Positions 7,560-18,858 of a stretch of DNA of 37,669 nucleotides are shown here, in pieces. Each line of letters starts with the position of its first letter. Position 1 is the stretch's first letter. The notes beneath the pieces were generated by a model. The model saw only the letters and a list, made by a program, of their open reading frames with translations, was not told the DNA's origin and did no database searches. This stretch comes from Pseudomonadota bacterium (GTDB lineage: Bacteria > Pseudomonadota > Alphaproteobacteria > Rhizobiales > Hyphomicrobiaceae), in assembly GCA_023410905.1 (NCBI GenBank), contig JAEYPL010000235.1:1-37669 (forward strand), written 5' to 3'. The position numbers and the translations under genes are program-made.

Positions 7560-7946
7560 TTACCTGTTCTCGTCCTCGTCGTCGTCCGGAACGGACGGCG
7601 CCGGCGGCGTCTTCTCGCGCATCGCGACCCTGATCACATTCAGGATGCCCGCGGCAGCGCCCAGCAAAAAGAACAGGACAAACATGACCGGCTTTTCAGT
7701 GCCGAGCCACTTGTCCAGATACCAACCGATCAGACCGCCGGCCACGATGCCGCCGATCAGCTCAGCCGAAGCCCGCAACCCGCGCCCTGCAGCCGAGGGC
7801 CTCGAGGGCCGCCGTGCCGCGTCGCGCTCGCGTTTGACCTCGCCGAGACGCTCGCCGATCGCTTCCGATCGCCGCCTCAGAGCCTCGCGATCGTCGGGCG
7901 AAATCTCGCCTTTCGGATCGGGTTGCTTGTTGCCGTCGATCGACAT
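7560..7946 (-). CDS. atpI: AtpI, F0 assembly-associated membrane protein
   Basis: A 128-residue AtpI-type protein that is thought to help c-ring assembly or Mg2+ supply, and is not part of the mature enzyme. It has a charged N-terminal region (DDREALRRRSEAIGERLGEVKRERD), then two membrane helices with the family pattern ELIGGIVAGGLIGWYLDKWLGTEK and a Gly/Ala-rich second helix ending in an acidic tail. The ATG at 7946 is chosen; the in-frame extension to 7994 would run into the promoter region. It is first in the operon. Confidence 0.9.
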   Translation of the reverse strand: MSIDGNKQPDPKGEISPDDREALRRRSEAIGERLGEVKRERDAARRPSRPSAAGRGLRASAELIGGIVAGGLIGWYLDKWLGTEKPVMFVLFFLLGAAAGILNVIRVAMREKTPPAPSVPDDDEDENR

Positions 7947-8006
7947 GATGGCTGCCCCGACACGCCCCGAGGACCGGGGCGCGGCCGCTTCCAACTGCGC
8001 GGGGGG

Positions 8007-8035
8007 ACCATAGATACGCCCCCTGGGGGTGTCAA
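8007..8035 (-). promoter_or_regulatory. sigma-70-type promoter for the F0 atp operon
   Basis: On the minus strand there is a consensus -35 TTGACA (8030-8035), a 17-bp spacer and a -10 TATGGT (8007-8012), placing the transcript start near 8000, about 55 nt before atpI. The spacer contains the palindrome CCCCCAGGGGG, which may be an operator or a coincidence of GC-rich DNA. Confidence 0.65.
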
Positions 8036-8125
8036 GAAAGCGTGATGGCCGTCAGAAGGCCGCAAAGGCGGCGAAAGCGCGCAGGGTCGCGGGACGGCGG
8101 CGCGATCACCACTGCCACACGCGCA

Positions 8126-9685
8126 TCAGCCCCCGCCGGCGGCCTCGTAGTCGCCCGAAAGAAACAGGCGATAGGCCGGATTTCCAGTCTCGTCCCAGTA
8201 GGGATAGCCGAGCGCATCGAGCCGCGCGGCGAGCTGTCCGCGCGCCTCGGGCGCCACCTGGATACCCGCCAGAATGCGCCCGTAGTCCGCGCCATGATTG
8301 CGGTAGTGGAAAAGCGAGATGTTCCACTCCGGCGCCAGGCTCTCCAGGAACCTCAGCAGCGCGCCCGGCCGCTCGGGAAACTCGAAGCGGTAGATGAGCT
8401 CGTCCGTCAGCCCCGGCGCGCGCCCGCCGACCATGTAGCGCACATGCTCCTTGGCCATCTCGTTGTCGCTCATGTCGAGCACCGGATAGCCCTCGGACTT
8501 GAGGCGCGCGATCAGCTCGTTCTTCTCCGCCTCACCGCGATGGAGCGCGATACCGGCGAAGATCTGCGCGGGCGTCGAGGCGTCCGCATAGCGATAGTTG
8601 AACTCGGTGATGCCGCGCCCCTGAAGCGTGCGGATGAACCCGCGATAGGCGCCCGGCCGTTCGGGGAGCGTCACCGCCAGCAGCGCCTCGCGATGCTCGC
8701 CGACCTCGGCGCGATCGGCGATCGTGCGCAGACGATCGAAGTTCAGGTTCGCCCCGCTGTTGACGGCGATGAGCGCGCCAGCATCCGCGCCTTTACGCTC
8801 GGCATAGATCTTCAGCCCCGCGAGGCTCAGAGCGCCCGAGGGCTCGGCCACCGCGCGCGTATCGTCGAAGATGTCCTTGATGGCCGCGCACATGCCGTCG
8901 ATGTCGACGGTGATGATCTCATCGAGAAGCGTGCTGCACAGGCGATAGGTTTCCTCACCCGCGCGCCGCACGGCAACGCCATCGGCGAACAGGTCCACCT
9001 GATCGAGCGTGACGATCTGCTTTTCGCGCACGGCCGCGGCCATGCATGCGGCATCCACAGGTTCGACGCCGATGACCTTCGTTGTCGGGCTCAGGAATTT
9101 CACGAACGCCGCGACACCCGCCGCGAGCCCGCCGCCACCGATGGGGACGAAGATCGCTTCGATCGGATCGGGATGCTGGCGCAGAATTTCGAGGCCGACC
9201 GTGCCCTGCCCCGCGATCACGTCCGGATCGTCGAAGGGATGGACGAACGTCAGGCCCTCGGCCTGTTCCAGCTCGCGCGCCTTGGCATAGGCCTCGTCGA
9301 AGGCATCGCCGTGCAGGACGGCATTGCCGCCCAAGCGCCGCACGGCCTCGACCTTGATGGCCGGCGTCGTCATCGGCATGACAATGGTCGCCTTGATGCC
9401 GAGCTTCTGCGCCGCCAGCGCCACGCCCTGCGCATGATTGCCGGCCGAGGCGCAGATCACCCCGCGCCCGCGCGCTTCCTCGCAGAGCCGCACGATCTTG
9501 TTGTAGGCGCCGCGAATCTTGAAGGAGAAGACCGGCTGCAGGTCCTCGCGCTTGAGCAGCGCGCGTCTTCCGAGCCGCTCGGAGAGGCGCGGCAGCGGAT
9601 CGAGGGCGGTCTCCTCGGCAACGTCATAGACGCGCGCTGTGAGGATGGCCTGAGCGTAGTCGCTCAGCAGGCGGTGGGTGGGCAT
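8126..9685 (-). CDS. ilvA: threonine ammonia-lyase, biosynthetic
   Basis: A 519-residue PLP enzyme converting L-threonine to 2-oxobutanoate and ammonia, the committed step of isoleucine synthesis. The N-terminal catalytic domain (about residues 1-330) carries the PLP lysine Lys56 in SFKIRGAYNK, the SAGNHAQG segment and the phosphate-binding loop GGGGLAAG. Two C-terminal ACT-like regulatory domains (about 335-420 and 425-515; ERPGAYRGFI... and ERPGALLRFL...) mark the long biosynthetic form that is feedback-inhibited by isoleucine and activated by valine. Both the length and the tandem domains match IlvA of E. coli type rather than catabolic TdcB. It is downstream of the ImmA-like gene, 120 nt away, and probably has its own promoter. 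Confidence 0.95.
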   Translation of the reverse strand: MPTHRLLSDYAQAILTARVYDVAEETALDPLPRLSERLGRRALLKREDLQPVFSFKIRGAYNKIVRLCEEARGRGVICASAGNHAQGVALAAQKLGIKATIVMPMTTPAIKVEAVRRLGGNAVLHGDAFDEAYAKARELEQAEGLTFVHPFDDPDVIAGQGTVGLEILRQHPDPIEAIFVPIGGGGLAAGVAAFVKFLSPTTKVIGVEPVDAACMAAAVREKQIVTLDQVDLFADGVAVRRAGEETYRLCSTLLDEIITVDIDGMCAAIKDIFDDTRAVAEPSGALSLAGLKIYAERKGADAGALIAVNSGANLNFDRLRTIADRAEVGEHREALLAVTLPERPGAYRGFIRTLQGRGITEFNYRYADASTPAQIFAGIALHRGEAEKNELIARLKSEGYPVLDMSDNEMAKEHVRYMVGGRAPGLTDELIYRFEFPERPGALLRFLESLAPEWNISLFHYRNHGADYGRILAGIQVAPEARGQLAARLDALGYPYWDETGNPAYRLFLSGDYEAAGGG

Positions 9686-9805
9686 GGCGGTACGGCTCGG
9701 TTCGGTGGGCGGATGCCCAGGACTGACGCGAGCTTATAGGGCGGATGGGGAGGAAGGGCGATAGGGGATTGGGTGTGGACTAGGCTTGATCTGCCCAAGC
9801 GGCGA

Positions 9806-10651
9806 TCAAGGCGCTCGGCTTTCCCATGGCACAATCCTCCCATCCTCGACCATCCAACCCCCAGCCATGCCCATTCCGAATCTAGTTCTCATCACCACAT
9901 ACTTGTTGTCGATGACGCGGTAGTCATCGGGGCTATGTCCAGGCAATTCAGGCGCGAGCGTCCATGCCAGCTTCTTTTGAGTGTCTTGAGGCAAGACCGA
10001 AGGCGAGGGTGGACGCGCATCGCCAGCACCGACGAGGACCTTCAGCTTCTCAATCTCTCGCTTAACGTCGGGAGGCGTCGACTTGGCCGAGCGCTCTTCT
10101 ATCTGGCGCAAGCGAACCTCGGCCGCGGCTTTGCTAACGCCGAAATCGCGGGCGATACTATCTGCGTCCCTGTAGGCCCTAACTAGCTCTGTTGGCATGA
10201 GGCCGAAAGCAGCGTGCACATCTGCTTGGCGCTCACCCGAGGAGTGGGCTGCAAAGACTTCGATGCGCTCAGCCTTGGCCGCCATTCGGAAGCGCGGCTT
10301 TCCTCGATGGTTCAACCAAAGATGCGATAGCTCGTGAATAACCGTAAAGCGCGTACGCGGTTCGCTAGCCTTCAGGCGCCGCATTCCGCTCTCGCTCAAT
10401 GTCATCCTCGGAGGAGCGAACTCGACGAATGCCTCCGCTTGAGGATCATATTTCGCCATCTCGGCGTCAGAAATCACCGTCACGGCAAGGCCAAACAGCG
10501 CCGTGCTCGGAGACTTTGAAGCCCTCATTAGAGCGGCGTGTACATCAGGGGACTTTTCATCGTCGGCAATGTCGAGCGCTCGACGCATCGAAATAGACGA
10601 TGCGTCGAGCTGAGAGTCACTCCGGGGATCGGCAGGAAAATCGTTCTGCAT
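9806..10651 (-). CDS. ImmA/IrrE-family metallopeptidase, orphan
   Basis: A 280-residue putative zinc metallopeptidase. The core motif HELSH (His106, Glu107, His110) lies in RTRFTVIHELSHLWLNH. A further conserved acidic site, Glu140 in GERQADVHAAFGLMP, and the family helix ARDFGVSKAAAEVRLRQI follow. In this family the peptidase typically cleaves a partner repressor to derepress mobile-element or stress genes. No Xre-type repressor gene lies beside it, so the target is unknown. About 90 C-terminal residues (after 190, with GMGMAGGWMVEDGRIVPW) have no recognised domain. The ATG at 10651 is preferred (GGAG 8 nt upstream) over a GTG at 10684. Base composition looks lower in GC than the flanking nrdJ and ilvA genes, suggesting acquisition. 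Confidence 0.82.
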   Translation of the reverse strand: MQNDFPADPRSDSQLDASSISMRRALDIADDEKSPDVHAALMRASKSPSTALFGLAVTVISDAEMAKYDPQAEAFVEFAPPRMTLSESGMRRLKASEPRTRFTVIHELSHLWLNHRGKPRFRMAAKAERIEVFAAHSSGERQADVHAAFGLMPTELVRAYRDADSIARDFGVSKAAAEVRLRQIEERSAKSTPPDVKREIEKLKVLVGAGDARPPSPSVLPQDTQKKLAWTLAPELPGHSPDDYRVIDNKYVVMRTRFGMGMAGGWMVEDGRIVPWESRAP

Positions 10652-10707
10652 CTTCGCGTCTCCAGCCGGCGCTCCCCGCAGCACGCCGACATCTATGTTG
10701 CTTCAGA

Positions 10708-13700
10708 TCAACTGCACCCACTCGTGCCGCCGCACGTGTCACACTTCAGGCACGTCCCATTCCGGACAAGCGTGAAGTTTCCGCATTCGCGGCAGTCCTC
10801 ACCCTCGTAACCGCGCAGGCGCGCCTCGGTGCGGCGGTCGGCGGTGGACATCACCTCCGGCTCGACCTTGAGCGCGAGTGAGCCTTCCGTAACGTGCGTC
10901 ACCGTCTCGACCGTGCGCTGCTGATAGAGCGCCGTCGAACCGCTACCGGCGAAGGCTGTCGCGACATCCTTCTGCATGGAACCGACCGCCATCGCCGGTG
11001 CACTCGGCCGCACCATGGTCGTCACGTTCGGCACCTGCACGCCGCGCAGCAGGCCCTTGCTGACGAAACGCGCGGGCGGCGGGGCAACGGGCGCCTCGTC
11101 ATCCTCTTCCTCGGACGTATCCTGCGAGCCGAGGCCCGTCGCGCCGACGATCTGCGTCGGATCGACATGCGCGAGGTCGTGACGCTCGAGGTACGCCACG
11201 GCCAGCTCGCGGAAGATGTAGTCGAGGATCGAGGTCGCGTTCTTGATCGCCTCGTTGCCCTGCACGAGACCGGCAGGCTCGAAGCGCGTGAACGTGAAGG
11301 CATCCACGTACTCGTCGAGCGGCACGCCGTACTGCAGGCCGAGCGAGATCGCGATGGCGAAGTTGTTCATCAAGCTGCGGAAGGCGGCGCCTTCCTTGTG
11401 CATGTCGATGAAGATTTCGCCGAGGCGGCCGGCGTTGTACTCGCCCGTGCGGAGGTACACCTTGTGCCCGCCGACCGAGGCCTTCTGCGTGTAGCCCTTG
11501 CGGCGACCGGGCAGCTTCTCGCGATCGCGTGCCCGCTCGATGATCCGCTCGACAATGCGCTCGGCCGCGACGGCCGCGCGCTGCTGCGCGGGCTTGTCCG
11601 ACGCCATCTCGGCAGCGACTTCCTCCGCTTCCTCGGGATCATCCGCGAGGATCTGCGAATTCAGCGGCTGCGAGAGCTTGGAGCCGTCGCGATAGAGCGC
11701 GTTGGCCTTGAGCGCCAGCTTCCAAGAGAGCTGATAGGACTGCTTGCAATCCTCGACCGTCGCATCGTTCGGCATGTTGATGGTCTTCGAGATCGCGCCC
11801 GAGATGAAGGGCTGGCTCGCCGCCATCATGCGGATGTGGCTCTCGACAGAGAGGAAGCGCTTGCCGATGCGACCGCACGGATTGGCGCAATCGAACACCG
11901 CCAGATGCTCCGCCTTCAGGAACGGCGCGCCCTCGACTGTCATCGTGCCGCACACGTGATTGTTCGCGGCGTCGATGTCCTTCTTCGTGAAGCCGAGGAA
12001 GGTGAGCAGGTCGAACGTCGGGTCGAGCAGCTTCTCGGCCGGCACTTTCAGCGCCGTCTTGAGGAAGTCTTCGCCAAGCGAATAGCGGTTGAACACGAAC
12101 TTGATGTCGAACGCCGTCTTGAGTGAGCCTTCGACCGTCGCCAGTGCCTCGTCGGTGAAGCCCTTCGTGCGCAGCGTCGTGTGGTTGATGCCCGGCGCCT
12201 GCTTCAGCGAGCCATGACCGACGGCATAAGCCTCGATCTCTGCGATCTCGGCTTCAGGATAGCCGAGCGTGCGCAGCGCCTCGGGTACCGACTGGTTGAT
12301 GATCTTGAAGTAGCCGCCGCCCGCGAGCTTCTTGAACTTCACGAGCGCGAAGTCCGGCTCGATGCCCGTCGTATCGCAATCCATGACGAGGCCGATCGTG
12401 CCGGTCGGCGCGACCACCGTCGCCTGCGCATTGCGATAGCCGTGCTGCTCGCCAAGTTCCAGCGCGCGATCCCAGGCGCGGCGCGCCGCCGCCGAAAGCG
12501 CCGTCTCCTTGAGCGCCGCATGGTCGAGCGGCACGGGATCGGTGTTGAGCCGCTCATAGCCGCCCGCTGCACCGTGCGCTGCACGGCGATGATTGCGGAC
12601 AACGCGCAGCATGTCGCCCGCGTTCGGCCCGAAGCCCGGGAAGGGACCGAGCTCCGACGCCATCTCGGCGCTCGTCGAATAGGCGACGCCCGTCATGATG
12701 GCCGAGATCGCACCGCAGATCGCGCGGCCCTGGGCGCTGTCATAAGGAATGCCCGAGGCCATGAGCAGACCGCCGATATTGGCGAAGCCGAGACCCAGCG
12801 TGCGGTAGCGATAGGAAAGCTCCGCGATCTGGCGCGAGGGGAACTGCGCCATCATCACCGATATTTCGAGCACGACGGTCCAGAGGCGGCAGCAATGCTC
12901 ATAGGCCGCGACGTCGAACGAACCATCTTCCTTGCGGAAGCGCATGAGGTTCAGCGAGGCGAGGTTGCACGCCGTGTCGTCGAGGAACATGTACTCGGAG
13001 CACGGGTTCGATGCGCGGATCGGGCCGGAGCTGGGGCACGTGTGCCAGTCGTTGATGGTCGTGTGGTACTGAATGCCGGGATCGGCCGACGCCCACGCGG
13101 CATAGCCGATCTTTTCCCAAAGATCGCGCGCCTTGACCGTCTTCATGACTTTCTTCGAGAGGCGCGCCGTCAGCTCCCAGTCCTTGTCGTCTTCCACGGC
13201 GTTGAGGAACTCGTCCGTCACACGCACGGAGTTGTTCGAGTTCTGGCCGGAGACGGTCAGGTACGCCTCTGAATCCCAATCGGTGTCGTAGGTCGCGAAG
13301 TCGAGATCCTTGTAACCCTGACGCGCGAACTGGATGACGCGCAGGATGTAATTCTGCGGCACGGAATCGCGCTTGGCGTCCTTGATGGCGCGCTTCAGAG
13401 CGGGGTTCTTCAGCGGATCGAAGCAGGCATCGCCATCCGCCTCGCAGTTCACGCAAGCGGCCATGACGGCCTTGAGGCGCTTCTGGCAGATCTTGGAGCC
13501 GGTCACGAGCGCCGCGACCTTCTGCTCTTCCTGCACCTTCCAATCGATGTAGGCCTCGATGTCCGGATGATCGACATCGACGACGACCATCTTCGCCGCG
13601 CGGCGCGTCGTGCCGCCGGACTTGATGGCGCCTGCTGCACGATCACCGATCTTGAGGAAGCTCATGAGACCGGAGGACTTGCCGCCGCCGGACAGCCGCT

Positions 13701-14427
13701 CGCTCTCGGCGCGCAGGAGCGAGAAGTTCGAGCCCGTGCCCGAGCCGTACTTGAAGAGGCGCGCCTCGCGCACCCACAGGTCCATGATGCCGTTCTCGTT
13801 GACGAGATCGTCCTCGACGGACTGGATGAAGCAGGCGTGCGGCTGCGGATGCTCATAGGCCGAGGTCGACTGCGTGAGCTGACCGGTCTGCCAGTCGACA
13901 TAGAAGTGACCCTGGCCAGGACCATCGATGCCGTAGGCCCAGTGCAGACCGGTGTTGAACCACTGCGGGCTGTTCGGCGCACCCATCTGGTTCGCCAGCA
14001 TGAAGCAATGCTCGTCGAAGAACGCGCGCGCGTCCTCTTCGGTGGTGAAATAGCCACCCTTCCAGCCCCAGTACGTCCAGGTACCGGCGAGGCGTTCGAA
14101 GACCTGACGGGCATCGGTCTCGCCGCTCGTGCGCTCGTTCTCGGGAAGATCGGCAAGCGCGCGCTCATCGGGCACGGAGCGCCACAGCCATGAGGGAACG
14201 GTGCTCTCCTCGATCTTGCGCAGCCTCTTCGGAACGCCCGCCTTGCGGAAATACTTCTGCGCCAGGATGTCGGCTGCGACCTGGCTCCAATGCTCGGGCA
14301 CGCTGAATTCGGCGAGACGGAAGACGATCGAACCGTCGGGGTTCTTGATCTCAGAGGTTGCCTTGCGGAAAGCAATGCGGTCGTAGGGAGACTTGCCGGC
14401 TTCCGTAAAGGCGCGTGCGATTTTCAT
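10708..14427 (-). CDS. nrdJ: vitamin B12-dependent (class II) ribonucleotide reductase
   Basis: A 1239-residue adenosylcobalamin-dependent ribonucleoside-diphosphate reductase, making deoxynucleotides with or without oxygen. The length matches the long alphaproteobacterial type. Recognisable pieces are the substrate-site segments NQMGAPNSPQWFNTGL and SSGPIRASNPCSEYMFLDDTACNLASLNL (active-site Cys), the loop PTGTIGLVMDCDTTGIEPDF and, near the end, a zinc-ribbon-like tail with five clustered cysteines (CRECG...CLKCDTCGG...C). The start is set at ATG 14425-14427 (MKIARAFTEAGKSPYD); the open frame beyond it to 14583 lacks similarity. A 6-bp inverted repeat lies about 50 nt upstream. The ImmA-like gene follows 56 nt after the stop. 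Confidence 0.95.
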   Translation of the reverse strand: MKIARAFTEAGKSPYDRIAFRKATSEIKNPDGSIVFRLAEFSVPEHWSQVAADILAQKYFRKAGVPKRLRKIEESTVPSWLWRSVPDERALADLPENERTSGETDARQVFERLAGTWTYWGWKGGYFTTEEDARAFFDEHCFMLANQMGAPNSPQWFNTGLHWAYGIDGPGQGHFYVDWQTGQLTQSTSAYEHPQPHACFIQSVEDDLVNENGIMDLWVREARLFKYGSGTGSNFSLLRAESERLSGGGKSSGLMSFLKIGDRAAGAIKSGGTTRRAAKMVVVDVDHPDIEAYIDWKVQEEQKVAALVTGSKICQKRLKAVMAACVNCEADGDACFDPLKNPALKRAIKDAKRDSVPQNYILRVIQFARQGYKDLDFATYDTDWDSEAYLTVSGQNSNNSVRVTDEFLNAVEDDKDWELTARLSKKVMKTVKARDLWEKIGYAAWASADPGIQYHTTINDWHTCPSSGPIRASNPCSEYMFLDDTACNLASLNLMRFRKEDGSFDVAAYEHCCRLWTVVLEISVMMAQFPSRQIAELSYRYRTLGLGFANIGGLLMASGIPYDSAQGRAICGAISAIMTGVAYSTSAEMASELGPFPGFGPNAGDMLRVVRNHRRAAHGAAGGYERLNTDPVPLDHAALKETALSAAARRAWDRALELGEQHGYRNAQATVVAPTGTIGLVMDCDTTGIEPDFALVKFKKLAGGGYFKIINQSVPEALRTLGYPEAEIAEIEAYAVGHGSLKQAPGINHTTLRTKGFTDEALATVEGSLKTAFDIKFVFNRYSLGEDFLKTALKVPAEKLLDPTFDLLTFLGFTKKDIDAANNHVCGTMTVEGAPFLKAEHLAVFDCANPCGRIGKRFLSVESHIRMMAASQPFISGAISKTINMPNDATVEDCKQSYQLSWKLALKANALYRDGSKLSQPLNSQILADDPEEAEEVAAEMASDKPAQQRAAVAAERIVERIIERARDREKLPGRRKGYTQKASVGGHKVYLRTGEYNAGRLGEIFIDMHKEGAAFRSLMNNFAIAISLGLQYGVPLDEYVDAFTFTRFEPAGLVQGNEAIKNATSILDYIFRELAVAYLERHDLAHVDPTQIVGATGLGSQDTSEEEDDEAPVAPPPARFVSKGLLRGVQVPNVTTMVRPSAPAMAVGSMQKDVATAFAGSGSTALYQQRTVETVTHVTEGSLALKVEPEVMSTADRRTEARLRGYEGEDCRECGNFTLVRNGTCLKCDTCGGTSGCS

Positions 14428-15153
14428 GTGCCCTGCTGCTCGTTTTTGGGCACTGCGGAGCCGACAAAGGTACGCGCTACAAAACCTGGTAGCGTCACGG
14501 CAGTGCAATTGTTTCAGATGTCCCTCTGCCCAAGCCATGCCCCCATGGCCGGACGATCCCACGCACTTCAACGCAACAGGCACAAAGCTACCGACCGCTG
14601 CAAGTCATCGACTCGCGCGCTTTTCACGCTCACAATTTGGAAACTCGTCGCACCCCGCGAAGCGCGGGCCCCTCATTTCCCCCGCCAAAGGGCCCCGCAT
14701 CCGGGCGCCACATCGGCTGTCATCAATGTCGGTGATTCGAGCGGCTTCGTCACGATCTATTGGGGTTGCCGATGCGCCTCGCCACTACATCTAGTGCGTC
14801 TGTACATCCGGTGGAGAAGCTGTGTGTCAGCCGGATGACGGCGAACCAGGCAGGGTATCACCCCCCAAGAATTGAACACGGCTATCCCCGCTCAGCCCCT
14901 TTAATTTGCGGCAGTTTTGGGGCGTCGGGCGACCGCCGAACACCCTGCACGGCACCGGACAACGCTCTGTCAAGCTCGTTCAGTGAGCATTGCGGGGCTG
15001 CCGTCGTGGGCACGGTTTTGACCTACTAGAGGCCAACGGGAGTCTCCAAGACACAAGCGCTCTGTGGCGAGCCTGCATCAGGGGGAAGAGGGCCCCCACC
15101 GATCGCCGCACAACCTCTGCACGGCGGATCAGCGGAGCCCTCAACCAGCAGGG
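14428..15153. other. 726-bp intergenic region without a recognisable gene
   Basis: This is the upstream region of nrdJ and the downstream end of the 15154-15693 gene. Open frames here are short and have no family resemblance. It contains small hairpins: CCCGCG/CGCGGG at 14654-14668 with a 3-nt loop; GGGGG/CCCCC at 15081-15097; and AGCCCT/AGGGCT at 15136-15155, overlapping the stop codon of the 15154-15693 gene. I could not match it to tRNA, tmRNA, RNase P, SRP RNA or a cobalamin riboswitch. A non-coding RNA or regulatory leader cannot be excluded. Confidence 0.5.
14475..14494 (-). promoter_or_regulatory. inverted repeat upstream of nrdJ
   Basis: Perfect arms CGCTAC and GTAGCG separated by 8 nt lie about 50 nt before the nrdJ start. 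It could be an operator or a leader stem; it does not clearly match the NrdR box. Confidence 0.3.
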
Positions 15154-15693
15154 CTAGTGCCCCGCCTCGGCGCGCTGCGAATCGCGCTTTGCCTGGGCAT
15201 CTCTTACGAACTGAGACACGCGCCCGATCTCCATGGGATGGAGCAAGCGCTCGGGTTTCTGATTCTCGACGTTGTGCATCCCCTTGGATGCCGTTCTGTA
15301 GCTTGGGCCGCTATGGCCCTTGCCGTTGGCACGCTTCAGTTGCAGCGCCTTCTTGGCAATACGCACCTGCTCAGGGCGTCCTGAGTGCCGTTCGCGGCGC
15401 TCCTTCTCATTATTGAGACGCTTCAGCGCTCCCGCCAGCACGGCGGCCTTATGCTTCGTGCCGGCATTCTCGCGCGCGGGCGCGGCTCCCGGCCGCTCGG
15501 CCTTGCCCCGCATTTCGCGCCGCTGCCGATTGGATATATCTCGCGCGCGCTTGCGCTTATCGCGAACCTGCTTGGTCAGGTCCCTGAGTTCGGCGTCGGA
15601 GAGTTCCAAAACCAGCGGAATATGGGTTTTGACAACCAGTTCGAGTTCGTCGTCACTGAGCGCGCGAACTTCATCGCGCATACGTACGGCCAT
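15154..15693 (-). CDS. unknown basic protein, possibly heat-inducible
   Basis: A 179-residue cytoplasmic-looking protein with no signal peptide or membrane helix and very rich in Lys, Arg and Glu. The N-terminal third reads ALSDDELELVVKTHIPLVLELSDAELRDLTKQV, which looks like short acidic helices. It is followed by strongly basic, probably helical or disordered stretches (RDKRKRARDISNRQRREMRGK; KAAVLAGALKRLNNEKERRER). I recall similar hypothetical proteins in other Rhizobiales but know no function. The charge pattern would suit nucleic-acid or ribosome binding, which is inference only. The start ATG 15693 has an excellent ribosome-binding site (GGGAGG, about 6 nt). It is divergent from clpB and preceded by a good RpoH-like promoter. 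Confidence 0.75.
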   Translation of the reverse strand: MAVRMRDEVRALSDDELELVVKTHIPLVLELSDAELRDLTKQVRDKRKRARDISNRQRREMRGKAERPGAAPARENAGTKHKAAVLAGALKRLNNEKERRERHSGRPEQVRIAKKALQLKRANGKGHSGPSYRTASKGMHNVENQKPERLLHPMEIGRVSQFVRDAQAKRDSQRAEAGH

Positions 15694-15767
15694 GCTTTCC
15701 TCCCTGTCTCCCCTTTGCCGAGGGGTTCGATTTGCTCCATCTCAAAAGGGCGTACGGCCCATATGGG

Positions 15768-15797
15768 TATATGAGGGTATGGCACCGGCCGTTCAAC
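15768..15797 (-). promoter_or_regulatory. RpoH (sigma-32)-like promoter for the 15154-15693 gene
   Basis: Minus strand: -35 GTTGAA (15792-15797; consensus CTTGAA, 5 of 6), 15-bp spacer, -10 CCTCATATA (15768-15776; consensus CCCCATnTA, one mismatch). The transcript start would be near 15761, about 68 nt before the start codon. It was identified by eye from the sigma-32 consensus. Confidence 0.5.
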
Positions 15798-15852
15798 CGC
15801 AGCAGGTTACGGCCCACGCCAGTGAATGGGTTGCAACTCTTTCGCTGAACGC

Positions 15853-15883
15853 CCCTTTTCGGCTGCCGGATTAACCCCATATG
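15853..15883 (+). promoter_or_regulatory. RpoH (sigma-32)-like promoter for clpB
   Basis: -35 CCCTTTTC (15853-15860; consensus CCCTTGAA, 5 of 8), 14-bp spacer, then -10 CCCCATATG (15875-15883), a near-perfect match to CCCCATnTA. It lies about 115 nt before the clpB start. clpB is a classical heat-shock gene in proteobacteria, which supports the reading. Confidence 0.55.
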
Positions 15884-15996
15884 AGGATAGCGGCGCCGAT
15901 CCTGGGCCGTAGCACGTTGCTTACCCATTCTTTCGATGACGGCGCTTCCGTCCGGGCCTCTAGGGGGCGGCCGAAGCGCGCCGAGGAGGAGGACGA

Positions 15997-18600
<2,604 letters not shown>

Positions 18601-18630
18601 AACACGATCGATAGCCCCCGGCTATCCACC

Positions 18631-18661
18631 AACCCTGTCCCTCCTGCGGAGGGGCAGGGTT
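18631..18661 (+). terminator. rho-independent terminator of clpB
   Basis: A 14-bp stem (AACCCTGTCCCTCC with its complement, one G-T pair) with a 3-nt TGC loop, followed by TCTTCTT, 30 nt after the clpB stop. Confidence 0.85.
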
Positions 18662-18858
18662 CTTCTTCGCGCCCCATCCTTCAACCGGCGGAGGTGCCCA
18701 GCGTCGCCCTCCCGTTCCAATTGGTGTTCAATGAACGCGAATCAGTCCTCAGTTCGGTTCGCTCCACTGAAACGACAGTGGGACTGCGGCAGCGACTCCG
18801 CTGTGCCTGTACGGCGTTCTTCACGAACCGAACCACACGTTTCTCGCGAGACGCCGGA

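Noticed and set aside
9785..9810. CTTGATC/GATCAAG inverted repeat at the end of the ImmA-like gene as a terminator
   Set aside because: Seven-bp stem with a 12-nt loop and no T-run, overlapping the coding end; too weak to call.
14428..14850. Cobalamin riboswitch upstream of the B12-dependent nrdJ
   Set aside because: I looked for the conserved B12-box and core segments on the minus strand and did not find them; class II enzymes also rarely carry this switch.
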